The notes under the pieces: model-generated
The model's database searches: none
The model's input: the letters and a program-made list of their open reading frames with translations, nothing else
Told to the model about the DNA's origin: nothing
Part shown: in pieces, positions 1 to 9,600 of the stretch
How positions within the stretch are numbered: position 1 is the first letter of the stretch
Layout: the number at the start of each line of letters is the position of its first letter
Made by a program: the position numbers and the translations under genes
Virus record (IMG/VR): IMGVR_UViG_3300037333_000078
Span: 1 to 52,062 of that record
DNA length: 52,062 nt
Origin: a virus
Strand: one strand, 5' to 3'

Positions 1-635
1 ACCACCAAATACACCTCTATCATTTACACCATTAGAAGTTGCTGCCAATCCGTCTCTTGCTACTGTTAAATCTCCAAAATCAGCAGCATTTGATGGAGTT
101 GATATTGTGATATAATCTATAGTATTTGAATATTCTACTGAATATCCTACTAAATAAGACCCACCACCAAATACACCTCTATCATTTGTTCCATTAGATG
201 TTGCTGCTAAAGAAAACCTTGCTACTGTTAAATCTCCAAAATCAGCAGCATTTGATGGAGTTGATATTGTGATATAACAAAGGTCTCCACTACCAAATAC
301 ACCTCTATCATTAACACCATTAGATGTTGCTGCAATATTATTGTTAATTGAACTCAATAATTCTCCAAAATAAACTGCATTTGATTGACTTGTAAGTGTA
401 ACATAATCTATCAAACTATAATTAACAGCATTCCCATTATCATCATAACCGTTACCACCACCAAATACACCTCTATCATTTGTTCCATTAGATGTTGCTG
501 TAAGCTCTCTTCTTGCTGCTGTTAAATCTCCGAAATCAATAGCATTTGATGGAGTTGATATTATAATATAATCTATAGTATTTACTGCATTACTAATATT
601 ACCATCAGTAGATCCCCCTCCAAATACACCTGTAT
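1..635 (-). repeat. Tandem kelch-like repeats in the fibre gene
   Basis: Units begin near 627, 480, 310, 183 and 20 (minus-strand reading), each with GGTGTATTTGG. Identity is high at DNA level: a block of about 38 bases (around 87-124 and 238-277 on plus) is nearly identical between two units. Such repeats can recombine and can collapse in assembly. Confidence 0.75.
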
Positions 636-783
636 CTCCTAAAGGCAATCCTGAAAACACTCTATTCCATACTCCATTAACATTAACATATACTTTATTA
701 ACCTTATTCCATACTCCATTAACATTAACATACACTTTATTAATTTTATTCCACACACCACTAATATTCACATAACTACTCAT
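1..783 (-). CDS. Tail fibre with kelch-like repeats (partial, runs off position 1)
   Basis: The open frame of 261 codons starts at an ATG at 783, preceded by GAGGTGATAA, and has no stop before the window edge. The N-terminus carries three copies of a 14-residue unit of the form YVNVNGVWNKVNKV. Then come four to five units of about 40-55 residues with the pattern DRGVFGGG...IDYITISTPSNAADFGDLTVAR...AATSNG. Gly-rich, aromatic repeats of this kind are common in phage receptor-binding fibres and are probably beta-propeller or beta-solenoid blades. It is the last gene of the tail module, 15 bases after another fibre-type gene. The third unit is shorter, lacking about ten residues. The frame is in phase with an open frame entering from the right end of the window, so the gene probably continues there. 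Receptor binding is inferred from position and repeats. Confidence 0.8.
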   Translation of the reverse strand, partial: MSSYVNISGVWNKINKVYVNVNGVWNKVNKVYVNVNGVWNRVFSGLPLGDTGVFGGGSTDGNISNAVNTIDYIIISTPSNAIDFGDLTAARRELTATSNGTNDRGVFGGGNGYDDNGNAVNYSLIDYVTLTSQSNAVYFGELLSSINNNIAATSNGVNDRGVFGSGDLCYITISTPSNAADFGDLTVARFSLAATSNGTNDRGVFGGGSYLVGYSVEYSNTIDYITISTPSNAADFGDLTVARDGLAATSNGVNDRGVFGG

Positions 784-798
784 TATTTATCACCTCAA

Positions 799-1596
799 TT
801 AATATTGAAACCAAATATCACCATCACTACCACCAGAAGGGTCAGTAGTAGAAACATATTTAGTAGCGCCATCCCATTTTAAAGCATTGTCAACATCACC
901 AATAAAAGAACTATCAATTTTACCATCTGCATTAGCTCTAACTAATACTCTCGGAGAAGATGTATAAGAATAAGGTAAAGAAGAATAAGATGTGTTAGAG
1001 TGAATTAATGCGTGTTCTACACTAACAAGAGTATCATCAATAACACTATCTACTGTTATTACTGTGGTGATATTATTAGTGCTGTCATATGTTGATGTAT
1101 ATACTTCAGTAACTACAAAAGAAGTAGATAAGTTTATTTTTAATCTTCTTCCTGCGTAATAAATATCTGTTTGGTCACCTTCTACTGAAAATTGATTTGC
1201 AGCTACATAAGTAAAAGTCAAAGAAGGTTTAATCCATTCAGATTGATATGCAACTACATCTGTTTTTAATGTTCCGTCTTCATTTAAAACAACATCAAGT
1301 CTTTGGTCTAATGATGATTTAGTTCCTCGTGAGTTTATTACTTCTTGAATAACTGCTGATAATTCTGATGTTATTTCTATCCAACCATTTGTTCCTAACG
1401 AAACATCACCTGAATATACATAATATTTATTTAAATCTGTCCTATAACAAGTTTGTCCTATAACAGGATTATCAGGAAAAGCAGTTCCAGAAAAGTTACT
1501 TCTTATAGTTTCAAATTTAGTTTTTAATACGCCATATAATTCACCAAAAGTAGTTACACCTTCCTGTGGTAATGTTGGGTCATAAGTTTGTGCCAT
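799..1596 (-). CDS. Tail fibre / distal tail-tip protein
   Basis: A 265-residue protein starting at ATG 1596 behind GAGAGGTTAGAAAA. It lies between the gpJ-like tip protein and the repeat fibre. The N-terminus (QTYDPTLPQEGVTTFGELYG) resembles attachment segments of phage fibres. The middle is rich in beta-forming Thr, Val, Ser and Tyr with no catalytic motif. The C-terminus, ALKWDGATKYVS...GDIWFQY, has the short aromatic 'GDIWF' ending often found in fibre proteins. It probably has its own promoter upstream (1625-1653). I infer a structural, host-recognition role. No specific family is recognised with confidence. Confidence 0.6.
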   Translation of the reverse strand: MAQTYDPTLPQEGVTTFGELYGVLKTKFETIRSNFSGTAFPDNPVIGQTCYRTDLNKYYVYSGDVSLGTNGWIEITSELSAVIQEVINSRGTKSSLDQRLDVVLNEDGTLKTDVVAYQSEWIKPSLTFTYVAANQFSVEGDQTDIYYAGRRLKINLSTSFVVTEVYTSTYDSTNNITTVITVDSVIDDTLVSVEHALIHSNTSYSSLPYSYTSSPRVLVRANADGKIDSSFIGDVDNALKWDGATKYVSTTDPSGGSDGDIWFQY

Positions 1597-1624
1597 TTTT
1601 CTAACCTCTCAATTAGTTATTATT

Positions 1625-1653
1625 AATTTAACTTCTTTGTATTAAAATGTCAA
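1625..1653 (-). promoter_or_regulatory. Candidate promoter for the fibre genes
   Basis: On the minus strand a perfect -35, TTGACA (1648-1653), is followed after 17 bases by TAAATT (1625-1630), a weak -10. It overlaps the end of the gpJ-like gene. An 18-base stretch around the -35 is identical to one at the end of the terminase gene. Confidence 0.45.
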
Positions 1654-1656
1654 CTA

Positions 1657-4600
1657 TTAAAAGCCTCTTAAATAAATATCTACATATCCTTCTACAGGAT
1701 TTCCTGCACTATCAAATAAATCTATATGAAATCCAGTTAATGTTTTATTTGATACAGCATAATTATAATTACCTAATGTAGTTATTCCTACAAAATACTC
1801 TTTTAAGAATTTAATATTATTACTTGCAAAATCAAAATCCAATCCTGTATTTGGAATATGAATTTCTTTTAAAATATAATTTTTATCAGGAACATCTATT
1901 ATCATATCATAAGATGATATTTTTGTAAAAGTATATTTACTATCAGAATATATTTCAAAACCTGCCTTTATATACCTAAACTCCTCATCAGATACAGTTA
2001 CAAAATCTTTTTCTGTCCAAGTAACTCCATCTTCTGAAATCCAATATTTTCTCTTAATAACAGTATTTGATGTTATATGCTGATCTGTATCATTAGGATA
2101 TGTTAAATCTGTTCTATTAGGATAAGTTTGATCTGTAACTCTTCTTATACTACTATCATACTGTAATTGTAATCTAATACTTGCTTTTACAATATCTGTA
2201 ACATCATACGATGGTGATATAAATAATGAATAATCACTATAATCACCTGTATATGTAGTAATCATATCTGTTTGGTCTGTCCAATCAGAAACATCTGCAT
2301 CTACTAATGAAAACGGAGGTGCTAACCATCTTTCAGTTCCATTATCATAAAATATTAAATTCTCTAAACTTCCTGCAAAATCATCTGTATTTACTAATTC
2401 TTCTTCAAGAACTATATTCAAATTATCTTTTATATTTGATACAGTTATTTGAGTAGAAGTAGCATTTAAAGACATATTCCCAAAGAAATCAATTGCTTTA
2501 ATCCAAAAAGTATAAGTTCCATCTAATGGTGGCTTCCAGTATGCTACATTTTTAGATATTTTATCAAAAATTATATCTCCTGTTTCCCAAGAACTGCCTA
2601 CTCTTATTTGGTAACCTGCCAAATCTACATCAGGTATATGTTCCCAATTTAATTGAATATAATTTCCTGATAATGTTGCTGTAAAATTAGTAACATCAGA
2701 CGGTGGTGCTTGTTTCATTAAAATTGTTATATTAGTAGAAAGTGCTGCATTTAAAGGCTGTTTATTTCCTAAATAATCTTCATATACAACTTTAAATTCA
2801 TAATTATGTAAATAAATATAATTATAATCTGCTATAAAACTATTAAATTGTGTTTTTCCTAAATATACATATTCGCCATTAGCAGTAACATCTCTCATAT
2901 AAATATGAAAATATTTAACAATATCCCCATTATAATCCCAAGATAAAGTAACTCTTGAACCTATTTGACCATTAGGTAATTGAATATAACTCTCTCTTGC
3001 TGTTAAATTCTTTATTTTATACTCTTGTGAGTAATCAAATGTAGGGGTAAATCGCGGTGCATTAGTATATATGCTTTCATTATATTCTATTGCTGTAATT
3101 TTTCTTTTTAAATCACCACTTCTTGTTATACTTGTAATCCTAAACAATTTACTCCCATAATTAACCTTACCGAAAGAATACAAATCGTATTGTTGCGGAA
3201 CTTCATCATCTGCAAGTGTTAAATAAATAGTATCAATATATCCTGTTTCTGTTGCTATAAAATCTTTTTCTATAATTGTATCATTCTGCAGTCTATATGC
3301 AATTCTATAAGTTTCTCCTTCTTCAACAGGAACTTGTTTATCAAGTTTTATATAAGTATTAGTTGCATATACTATTCTTCCACCATATCCCCATTCGGGA
3401 ACATCGTGCTGAACTTTTATAACATCTCCTACTGTGCAAGCAATAGCATCTATATCTGCTTCAAATTCTATTGTTCTTGTTATATATTTATTATAATTAA
3501 GCATATACATAGCAGTTTTATATGCTTGTTCAAAATTAGTAACTCCATATAATGTAATTGATTTTCTTACATCATTCCCTGTATACCAATCATCAGTATA
3601 TACTGAAAAAGTTTCTCTTTCATAATCGTGATCTTCATTCATAAATGTTACTTCCATATAATTAACACGCTCTGATTGTGGCAAAAATGTTTCTTTAAAA
3701 CTGTCTTTTATAATATTTCCAACAGAAAACATTTGAACAGGAGATGCAGGTTTATCTACTATTACACTAAATGTAGTGCCTTCTATTTTAAGAATTCCTC
3801 TACCTATTTGCGCTAATTTTAAACAAGCATCCCATATTGATATTTCTGTATCAAATATAACATTACATTTTAAATTATTCTCTTCACAAAATAATGCCCA
3901 TTCATAAAATGAATTGTAATCTATTCTGCTATCATCAATACCTGCACCATAAATTTTATTTGTTAGAATATCATATACTGCCCAAGCAGGATTATTTGAT
4001 GGTTTTCCATATAATTTAGAAGAAACACCAGTATCATCAAAAGCAAAATACCCTCTATCTACTACACAAGTAACAGTTGGTAAAGAACCTGATAATTGAT
4101 CTGTTGCTAATGCTCTTATTCCTAATAAAGCTAAATTAGGATAAATTAATTCCTCATCTATTACTTCAACTACAGATGAAAGAATAACAGTATCTAAATC
4201 TCTTAAGCTATTACTTTCTTCTGAAATTCTTGTAATTCTAACATCATACTGATTAGAAGGTAAATGAAGAAACATTTTTAATGTTTTTCTTAAAGTATCT
4301 TTAGTAGCTGCTGTAATTTCATAATTATTACTATAAACTGACCAAGTATTACTATCACTTCGTTTATATTCTATTTTAAATTTAACAGTTCTTTTTGATA
4401 TACTTCCATCATCATTTATATGTCCTAAACCTGTTGGGAAAATAAAATTCAATTTTATATTATTTACATCATTACTCTGTGTTCTAACACTAACAGGAAC
4501 ATTATATTTTAATTTTCTATTAACATAATTATCTACTTCTATACAATGCATATAATATATTGGATCTTGATAATTAGTTCCATATCTTACTTCATACTCT

Positions 4601-5295
4601 ACATCATTATAAAAAGAAATCGGATTATTATTTATTTTTATATCACTTATAGATGCTACTTTTCCGTTACACAAACCAAGTAACATATTTAAATATTGCT
4701 TATTATCTATATACTCAATTCTTTTAGCAATTACATTACCACCAACTTTTATTCTACCATAAACAACAGGAATAGGAATTCCTTGTTGTGATATTGTTTG
4801 AACTCCATCCCAAGAATAAGTAGGTGATTTCATACCCTTTTCTGGATTTTCTAAAGTAGGGACTTGTTGGGGAAAAATAGCATTAACTAACATTAATCCA
4901 GCAGTAGTAACTGCCATAGTTGTTACTGCACCCCAAAATGCAGATGTAATACCCAAAAGACCAGGCGCAGCAAGTCCTGCTACTAATACACCAATAGTTG
5001 CTATTGCTCCTAATACACCGCCACCTTTACTTCCTCCACCGTGATGACCTCCACCTTGTAAAACTGGAGTTATAATAATCTCATCATTAGGCATTACAAT
5101 ATGATTATCATTAATAGCATTTACTTTTTGACCATTATAAGCTACTAAAAAATCTACATTAACATCTTTTAATTGTTCTATATAATATGATATAGGTTTA
5201 TTATATTCATAAGGCAATTCAATTACTTCAAAATCTTTTCTTGTTAAAGGGTCTTTAACTATAATTACTTTTACTTTTTTATCTTTAACTGCCAT
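1657..5295 (-). CDS. Tail tip protein, gpI-gpJ fusion (host specificity protein)
   Basis: A 1212-residue protein that combines what lambda splits into gpI and gpJ. Residues 1-85 look like the small gpI-type domain. A Gly/His linker and a hydrophobic Ala/Gly-rich segment follow (about 95-140). The gpJ-like core starts near SPTYSWDGVQTISQQGIPIPVVYGRIKVGG. Two fibronectin type III-like domains lie at about 760-960, followed by a beta-rich C-terminus. gpJ-type proteins form the tail tip, contact the receptor and nucleate tail assembly around the tape measure. The gene follows the gpK-like peptidase directly, as in lambda, and ends with tandem stops TAA TAG. The gpJ assignment is firm by order and sequence character; the exact domain limits are approximate. 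Confidence 0.85.
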   Translation of the reverse strand: MAVKDKKVKVIIVKDPLTRKDFEVIELPYEYNKPISYYIEQLKDVNVDFLVAYNGQKVNAINDNHIVMPNDEIIITPVLQGGGHHGGGSKGGGVLGAIATIGVLVAGLAAPGLLGITSAFWGAVTTMAVTTAGLMLVNAIFPQQVPTLENPEKGMKSPTYSWDGVQTISQQGIPIPVVYGRIKVGGNVIAKRIEYIDNKQYLNMLLGLCNGKVASISDIKINNNPISFYNDVEYEVRYGTNYQDPIYYMHCIEVDNYVNRKLKYNVPVSVRTQSNDVNNIKLNFIFPTGLGHINDDGSISKRTVKFKIEYKRSDSNTWSVYSNNYEITAATKDTLRKTLKMFLHLPSNQYDVRITRISEESNSLRDLDTVILSSVVEVIDEELIYPNLALLGIRALATDQLSGSLPTVTCVVDRGYFAFDDTGVSSKLYGKPSNNPAWAVYDILTNKIYGAGIDDSRIDYNSFYEWALFCEENNLKCNVIFDTEISIWDACLKLAQIGRGILKIEGTTFSVIVDKPASPVQMFSVGNIIKDSFKETFLPQSERVNYMEVTFMNEDHDYERETFSVYTDDWYTGNDVRKSITLYGVTNFEQAYKTAMYMLNYNKYITRTIEFEADIDAIACTVGDVIKVQHDVPEWGYGGRIVYATNTYIKLDKQVPVEEGETYRIAYRLQNDTIIEKDFIATETGYIDTIYLTLADDEVPQQYDLYSFGKVNYGSKLFRITSITRSGDLKRKITAIEYNESIYTNAPRFTPTFDYSQEYKIKNLTARESYIQLPNGQIGSRVTLSWDYNGDIVKYFHIYMRDVTANGEYVYLGKTQFNSFIADYNYIYLHNYEFKVVYEDYLGNKQPLNAALSTNITILMKQAPPSDVTNFTATLSGNYIQLNWEHIPDVDLAGYQIRVGSSWETGDIIFDKISKNVAYWKPPLDGTYTFWIKAIDFFGNMSLNATSTQITVSNIKDNLNIVLEEELVNTDDFAGSLENLIFYDNGTERWLAPPFSLVDADVSDWTDQTDMITTYTGDYSDYSLFISPSYDVTDIVKASIRLQLQYDSSIRRVTDQTYPNRTDLTYPNDTDQHITSNTVIKRKYWISEDGVTWTEKDFVTVSDEEFRYIKAGFEIYSDSKYTFTKISSYDMIIDVPDKNYILKEIHIPNTGLDFDFASNNIKFLKEYFVGITTLGNYNYAVSNKTLTGFHIDLFDSAGNPVEGYVDIYLRGF

Positions 5296-5706
5296 TTATT
5301 TACCCTCATATTTATAAAATCCTTCTATTTTTAATCGCCAATTAGGTTCATATATATCTGAAATTATTACTCCTGTTTTTAATAAGCAATGTAAAAATTT
5401 ATTATTTCCAATATAAATTCCTGCGTGATTAACATATTTAGAATTATTACGAATAAGAATAACACAAGGCTCAACAGGTATTGATATTTTTTTCCATATA
5501 CTTTCTTGTTTATGCTTTAAAAAATGCTTATAAGTTTCTTTATCTAATGGATTAGCAAAATAACTTTCATAATCAGGTATTTCTATACTGTAATAATTCT
5601 TATAAACATATTTAACAAATGACCAGCAATTAAATCCTTCTTTTGGTGAATTTCCGTTTTTATTAAAAGGAATTCCTATCAATTCATTTATTATTTTATT
5701 ATTCAT
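5296..5706 (-). CDS. NlpC/P60-type peptidase, gpK-like tail assembly protein
   Basis: A 136-residue cysteine peptidase of the NlpC/P60 family. Visible residues are the nucleophile Cys in FNCWSF (about 27), His in VNHAGIYIG (about 93) and a third polar residue in FLHC. In siphophages this domain (lambda gpK C-terminus) sits at the tail tip and is thought to cut peptidoglycan during entry. The JAB/Mov34 half of gpK is absent. I take the ATG at 5706: a TTG at 5715 touches the GGGGGAG ribosome site, while the ATG lies 10 bases after it. The start overlaps the previous stop as TAATG, suggesting translational coupling. Confidence 0.85.
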   Translation of the reverse strand: MNNKIINELIGIPFNKNGNSPKEGFNCWSFVKYVYKNYYSIEIPDYESYFANPLDKETYKHFLKHKQESIWKKISIPVEPCVILIRNNSKYVNHAGIYIGNNKFLHCLLKTGVIISDIYEPNWRLKIEGFYKYEGK

Positions 5707-6317
5707 TATGTCCAAACTCCCCCTTGAATTCCAATAAATCCACCAAATCTTTTTTGATTTCTTTTTTTCTTACAATCTTCAAAAGTATGATTACAATAAG
5801 TGTCAACTCCTGTATAACCACATTCAGGGCTTTTAAATTTCCATCGGCAGAAATTCTTTATATATTTATGTTTAGGAAATCTTAATATTAAAGGATTCAT
5901 TGCACCTAAAGTAAAGGTAATCCAATAAGCATCACATTGGGTTCCTATAACTTCAAATTGTTCTTCTATTTCTGGAGTAGTGCTATCTAAATTATTTGAT
6001 AATACCAATCTTAATGTAACTTTCGCACCAACTGCACCATTAGATTTTTCTACATACTGCTGAAATAACCTATTAACATTAGATACTTTTATTGTTAAAT
6101 TAGGTATATCGCCTTTAGTAGTATCTTGTTTTATATCCAACTCAAATGGAAATGCATTCCAAGTATATCCATTCCAAACAATATCTTCTGTATTATCACA
6201 TACTCTAACTACACCTAAATCCCATTGAGATAAATCAACTTCCAATAATGTAATAAATACATTATTATTAAATAATTTATTCTTCTCTATTTTAGCTATA
6301 TCTGATAAATTTATCAT
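5706..6317 (-). CDS. Minor tail protein L-like with Fe-S cluster cysteines
   Basis: A 203-residue protein in the lambda gpL position, between gpM-like and gpK-like genes. The N-terminal part (VDLSQWDLGVVRVCDNTEDI, then VWNGYTWNAFPFEL) is typical of this tail-tip family. The C-terminus has four cysteines, in FCRW, PECGYTG, YCNH and EDCKK, followed by a basic, Gly-rich end. gpL-type proteins are known to hold an iron-sulfur cluster with such C-terminal cysteines; I infer the same here. It is a baseplate-hub subunit connecting tail tube and gpJ. Confidence 0.8.
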   Translation of the reverse strand: MINLSDIAKIEKNKLFNNNVFITLLEVDLSQWDLGVVRVCDNTEDIVWNGYTWNAFPFELDIKQDTTKGDIPNLTIKVSNVNRLFQQYVEKSNGAVGAKVTLRLVLSNNLDSTTPEIEEQFEVIGTQCDAYWITFTLGAMNPLILRFPKHKYIKNFCRWKFKSPECGYTGVDTYCNHTFEDCKKKRNQKRFGGFIGIQGGVWT

Positions 6318-6325
6318 TTATCACC

Positions 6326-6676
6326 TCACACTTGTTCTAAAACAAGTGATATTTGCCAATAATACTTATTATTAATCATTTTATATTTTATAGGCTCTAA
6401 TAACCTAACAGTATAAATAACATTATCAACAGGATTTAACCATTCAAAAGCATCGCTACCAACATATATAGAATTTTCAAAATCTTTAACTTGCTGCATT
6501 TCTGTATCTGATATTCCTTTATACACTACATTCCATTTACGAATAATCCTTGTAAATCTTGGTCTTGTTAATATATAACCGCCTTCATATTCACTTCTTA
6601 TAGTAGGATTATAAGATACTTCATCTTCCCAACTATCTATTTCAGGAGATACTGATAATGTAGGAAATGTAGCCAT
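6326..6676 (-). CDS. Minor tail protein M-like
   Basis: A 116-residue protein located, as lambda gpM is, just after the tape measure gene. Features are the start MATFPTLSVSP, a central RTRFTRIIRKW-type basic/aromatic strand (here RPRFTRIIRKWNV), and the ending YWQISLVLEQV. These match the small gpM/distal tail family that caps the tube. No enzymatic motif is present. The ribosome site is GAGGTAATAAATA before ATG 6676. The order TMP-M-L-K-IJ supports the call strongly; sequence alone supports it moderately. Confidence 0.7.
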   Translation of the reverse strand: MATFPTLSVSPEIDSWEDEVSYNPTIRSEYEGGYILTRPRFTRIIRKWNVVYKGISDTEMQQVKDFENSIYVGSDAFEWLNPVDNVIYTVRLLEPIKYKMINNKYYWQISLVLEQV

Positions 6677-6682
6677 TATTTA

Positions 6683-9600
6683 TTACCTCAATTGTGATTT
6701 AAGTGTATTTCTAACATCAGGTCTTGTAACTACTGCTTCAAGCACAGTATGTATAATAAAATCTTTTCCATTAAATGTTACATTAGTTTTTGACGCATCT
6801 ATCGGAACACCAGATTTATTCTCTATATTAATATATACATTTGGTTGAGTTTGTCCATTCTTTAAAACTACAGGAATTGACCTTCCATCAGGCAATGGAA
6901 CTACTGCTTCATTATACTTACCTTCACCTACTATTCCTATCGTAGGTTGAGTTACCACTCCACCATTTGCGAAAAATTGAATTCCACCTTTAAATACTCC
7001 ACCATTTGCTGCACCTAAAACTTTTAATACAGATGAAAAATCAATTCCAAAAGTCTGTCCTGCCCATTTCAATGTATTTATAATCATTAATTTAGCTATT
7101 AATTTTGAAACTAAACTAATCATATCATTTAATAATCCAGATACAAAATTATGAAATGCATTCGCTTCACCTTTTAATAATCCTGATATTAAATTAGCTG
7201 TATTTGTTATATAAGAACTTATCATATCAGTAGCAGCTTGTGTGAATGCCTGTGTTTCTTGAACTTTAATAAATGAATCACTAAAGTATTTCTGGAATTC
7301 ATCAAAGAATGCTTTAGCACCTTTTGTTTTCTCTTTAGTATTATCTATTTCTTTATTTACTTGCTGTAATAATTGCTGTGCTTCTTGTAAATCTTTCACA
7401 TTAAATATTGTAAAATCTACATTTTTACCTGATTTTGCTTGAATTATTGCTTTCTGCAATTTATCTCTTAATTCTTCTAATTGCTGTAAAGATTGTAACA
7501 AATTAGTATCTTTTGTAGATTCTTTTATCTTATTAAATTGATTTTTAATATTGTTTATCAAATTCTTGAAGAAAGTAGCAAATCCAGATGTTTTTGCATT
7601 AAACTGCTTTTGTTCAAATTTAGTTGCAACAATTTGTAATTCTAATTTCTTTTTCTCTAAAACATCTTTTGTTTTGTCTATTTCTTGTTGATAATAAGAA
7701 ATTAATTGGTCATAATAATTATTTATCTGTTCCTTTAATTGAGATAAATTAATTCCTGCAAAATTAGATATATTTAAATTAAATAAATTATTAAATAATC
7801 CTTTTTCAGTAGATAAAATAGAAGATATTTTACTTATTTTATCTTTTATTTTCTGCAATGCGTCGTCTAATTTAGACATAAAAGATTTATAATCCAAATC
7901 AAGATTTGCTAATTGTATAATTAATTTTTCTTTTTTTACTTTATCTTTTGTTTGTTTTATTTGTTTTAATATCTCATTCCTTGCTTTTGTATAATAAGAT
8001 TTAATTTTATTTAAAACACCTTCTTTTGTTAATCCAAATAATTTATCAATACCTAAATCACTCATTTCCGTATAAATATTTTTATATTTATCATAAAAAT
8101 CAGTCAAAGACTGTATTATCTGATCAAATGTTTTTGTTATATTACCACTACCAGTCGGCAATCCTTGTGGTGATGGAGTCAATCCTTTTGTTACTGATGT
8201 TAATTCTTTCTTTAATCCTTTTAATTTCTTTATAAAATCACCTATAATAGGAACTTTTTCCAATAACTTTTCTGCTAAAGTAATTAATCCATCAATATCA
8301 TTCATAACATTTTGTTTTAATCTATTGATAAATATATTCCAACTTTTCTCATATTTCTTTGATTCTCTTTCTGCTACATCTGCATTTTGTTTATAAAAAT
8401 TAGTAAAAAACTTTCTAACTGGTTTAGTAAAATCAATATCAACTCCAGTTATCAATTTAAATATTCTAAATAAATTTCCAAGTGGTGTAAAATTAATAGA
8501 TTCTTTACTTAAAAAAGCAAATCCTTCATTTATACCTTCTACAAACTTCCAAGCCAAATATTTACCTGCTTTTAAAGCATCTTCAGGTAATTGCCAAATT
8601 GTTTTACCTATCTCATATAAAGCAGCTACTACTAAAGTTATAGCACCTACCCATCCAAGTATTGCCGTAGAAAGAAATTCAGCACCTTCTGCTGTTAATT
8701 CTACTTCTGTGCCTATTTTTGAAATAAAAATTAAAACTTTAGCTAATCCATTTTTAATTAATTTAAACATACTAAACATATTTTTTACAGGAATTAACAG
8801 CAACCTAATACTATCTGCTGAAACTATCCACAAACCTCTTATCGCTTTATTGATTAAATAAATAGATATAAATAATCCTAATAATTTTACAACTATATTA
8901 ATAATAGGTTTAAATGAACTATATACAACTCTAACAAAAGCAACAATTTGTGATAATTTACTTATCAAAGATACTACTGTATCACTCATTGCTAATAATA
9001 TATTATATAAACTCTCATATATAACAGATAAATTAGCAGCTAATTCTTTTCCTTTATCTGTATACATTTTATTATAAAAAGAATCAGCTAATGCTTTTTG
9101 TGATTCCAATTGTGCATTTAATTTATCTACTTCATCTTTATTACCAGATTCTTTTGCTTGTTTTAATTTTAATTCTGTCAAATAAATTTCGTGTTGTATT
9201 TGTTCAAATTTTTTCAATTTATCAAGATTAATATATTTTGAAGTTATCTTATTAAATACATCAGCAAATAAGTTACGAGATGCAGTTCCTATTTTATTTA
9301 AACTTGCTAATCTTAAACCTAAATCACCTAAAAGATAAAATATTTTCTGCATTCTTGAAAACGCAGCACTTGCTGATAATTTAAACAAATTTTCATTCAT
9401 CTTTTCAATTACAGGATTAACCTTATTAATTATAATTTCAAGTTGTTCTGTAGCATTAGCTGCATTTTGCAATTGTTTTACTATATCTTTCGGTAATTTT
9501 CCTGCTGCTGCTAAATTACTAACAAACCTAATTAAAGTATTTCCAGCTCTTTTAGTTCCTTCAAACAATGATTGAATTTCCTGTCTTACTTGAATAGCAG

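Noticed and set aside
1-640. CRISPR array suggested by the regular repeats
   Set aside because: Repeats are coding, in frame, of unequal spacing and with related 'spacers'; they are fibre protein repeats.
3334-3552. 72-codon plus-strand frame inside the gpJ-like gene
   Set aside because: Antisense shadow with Ser/Ile/Tyr/Cys-rich composition and no promoter or ribosome site.
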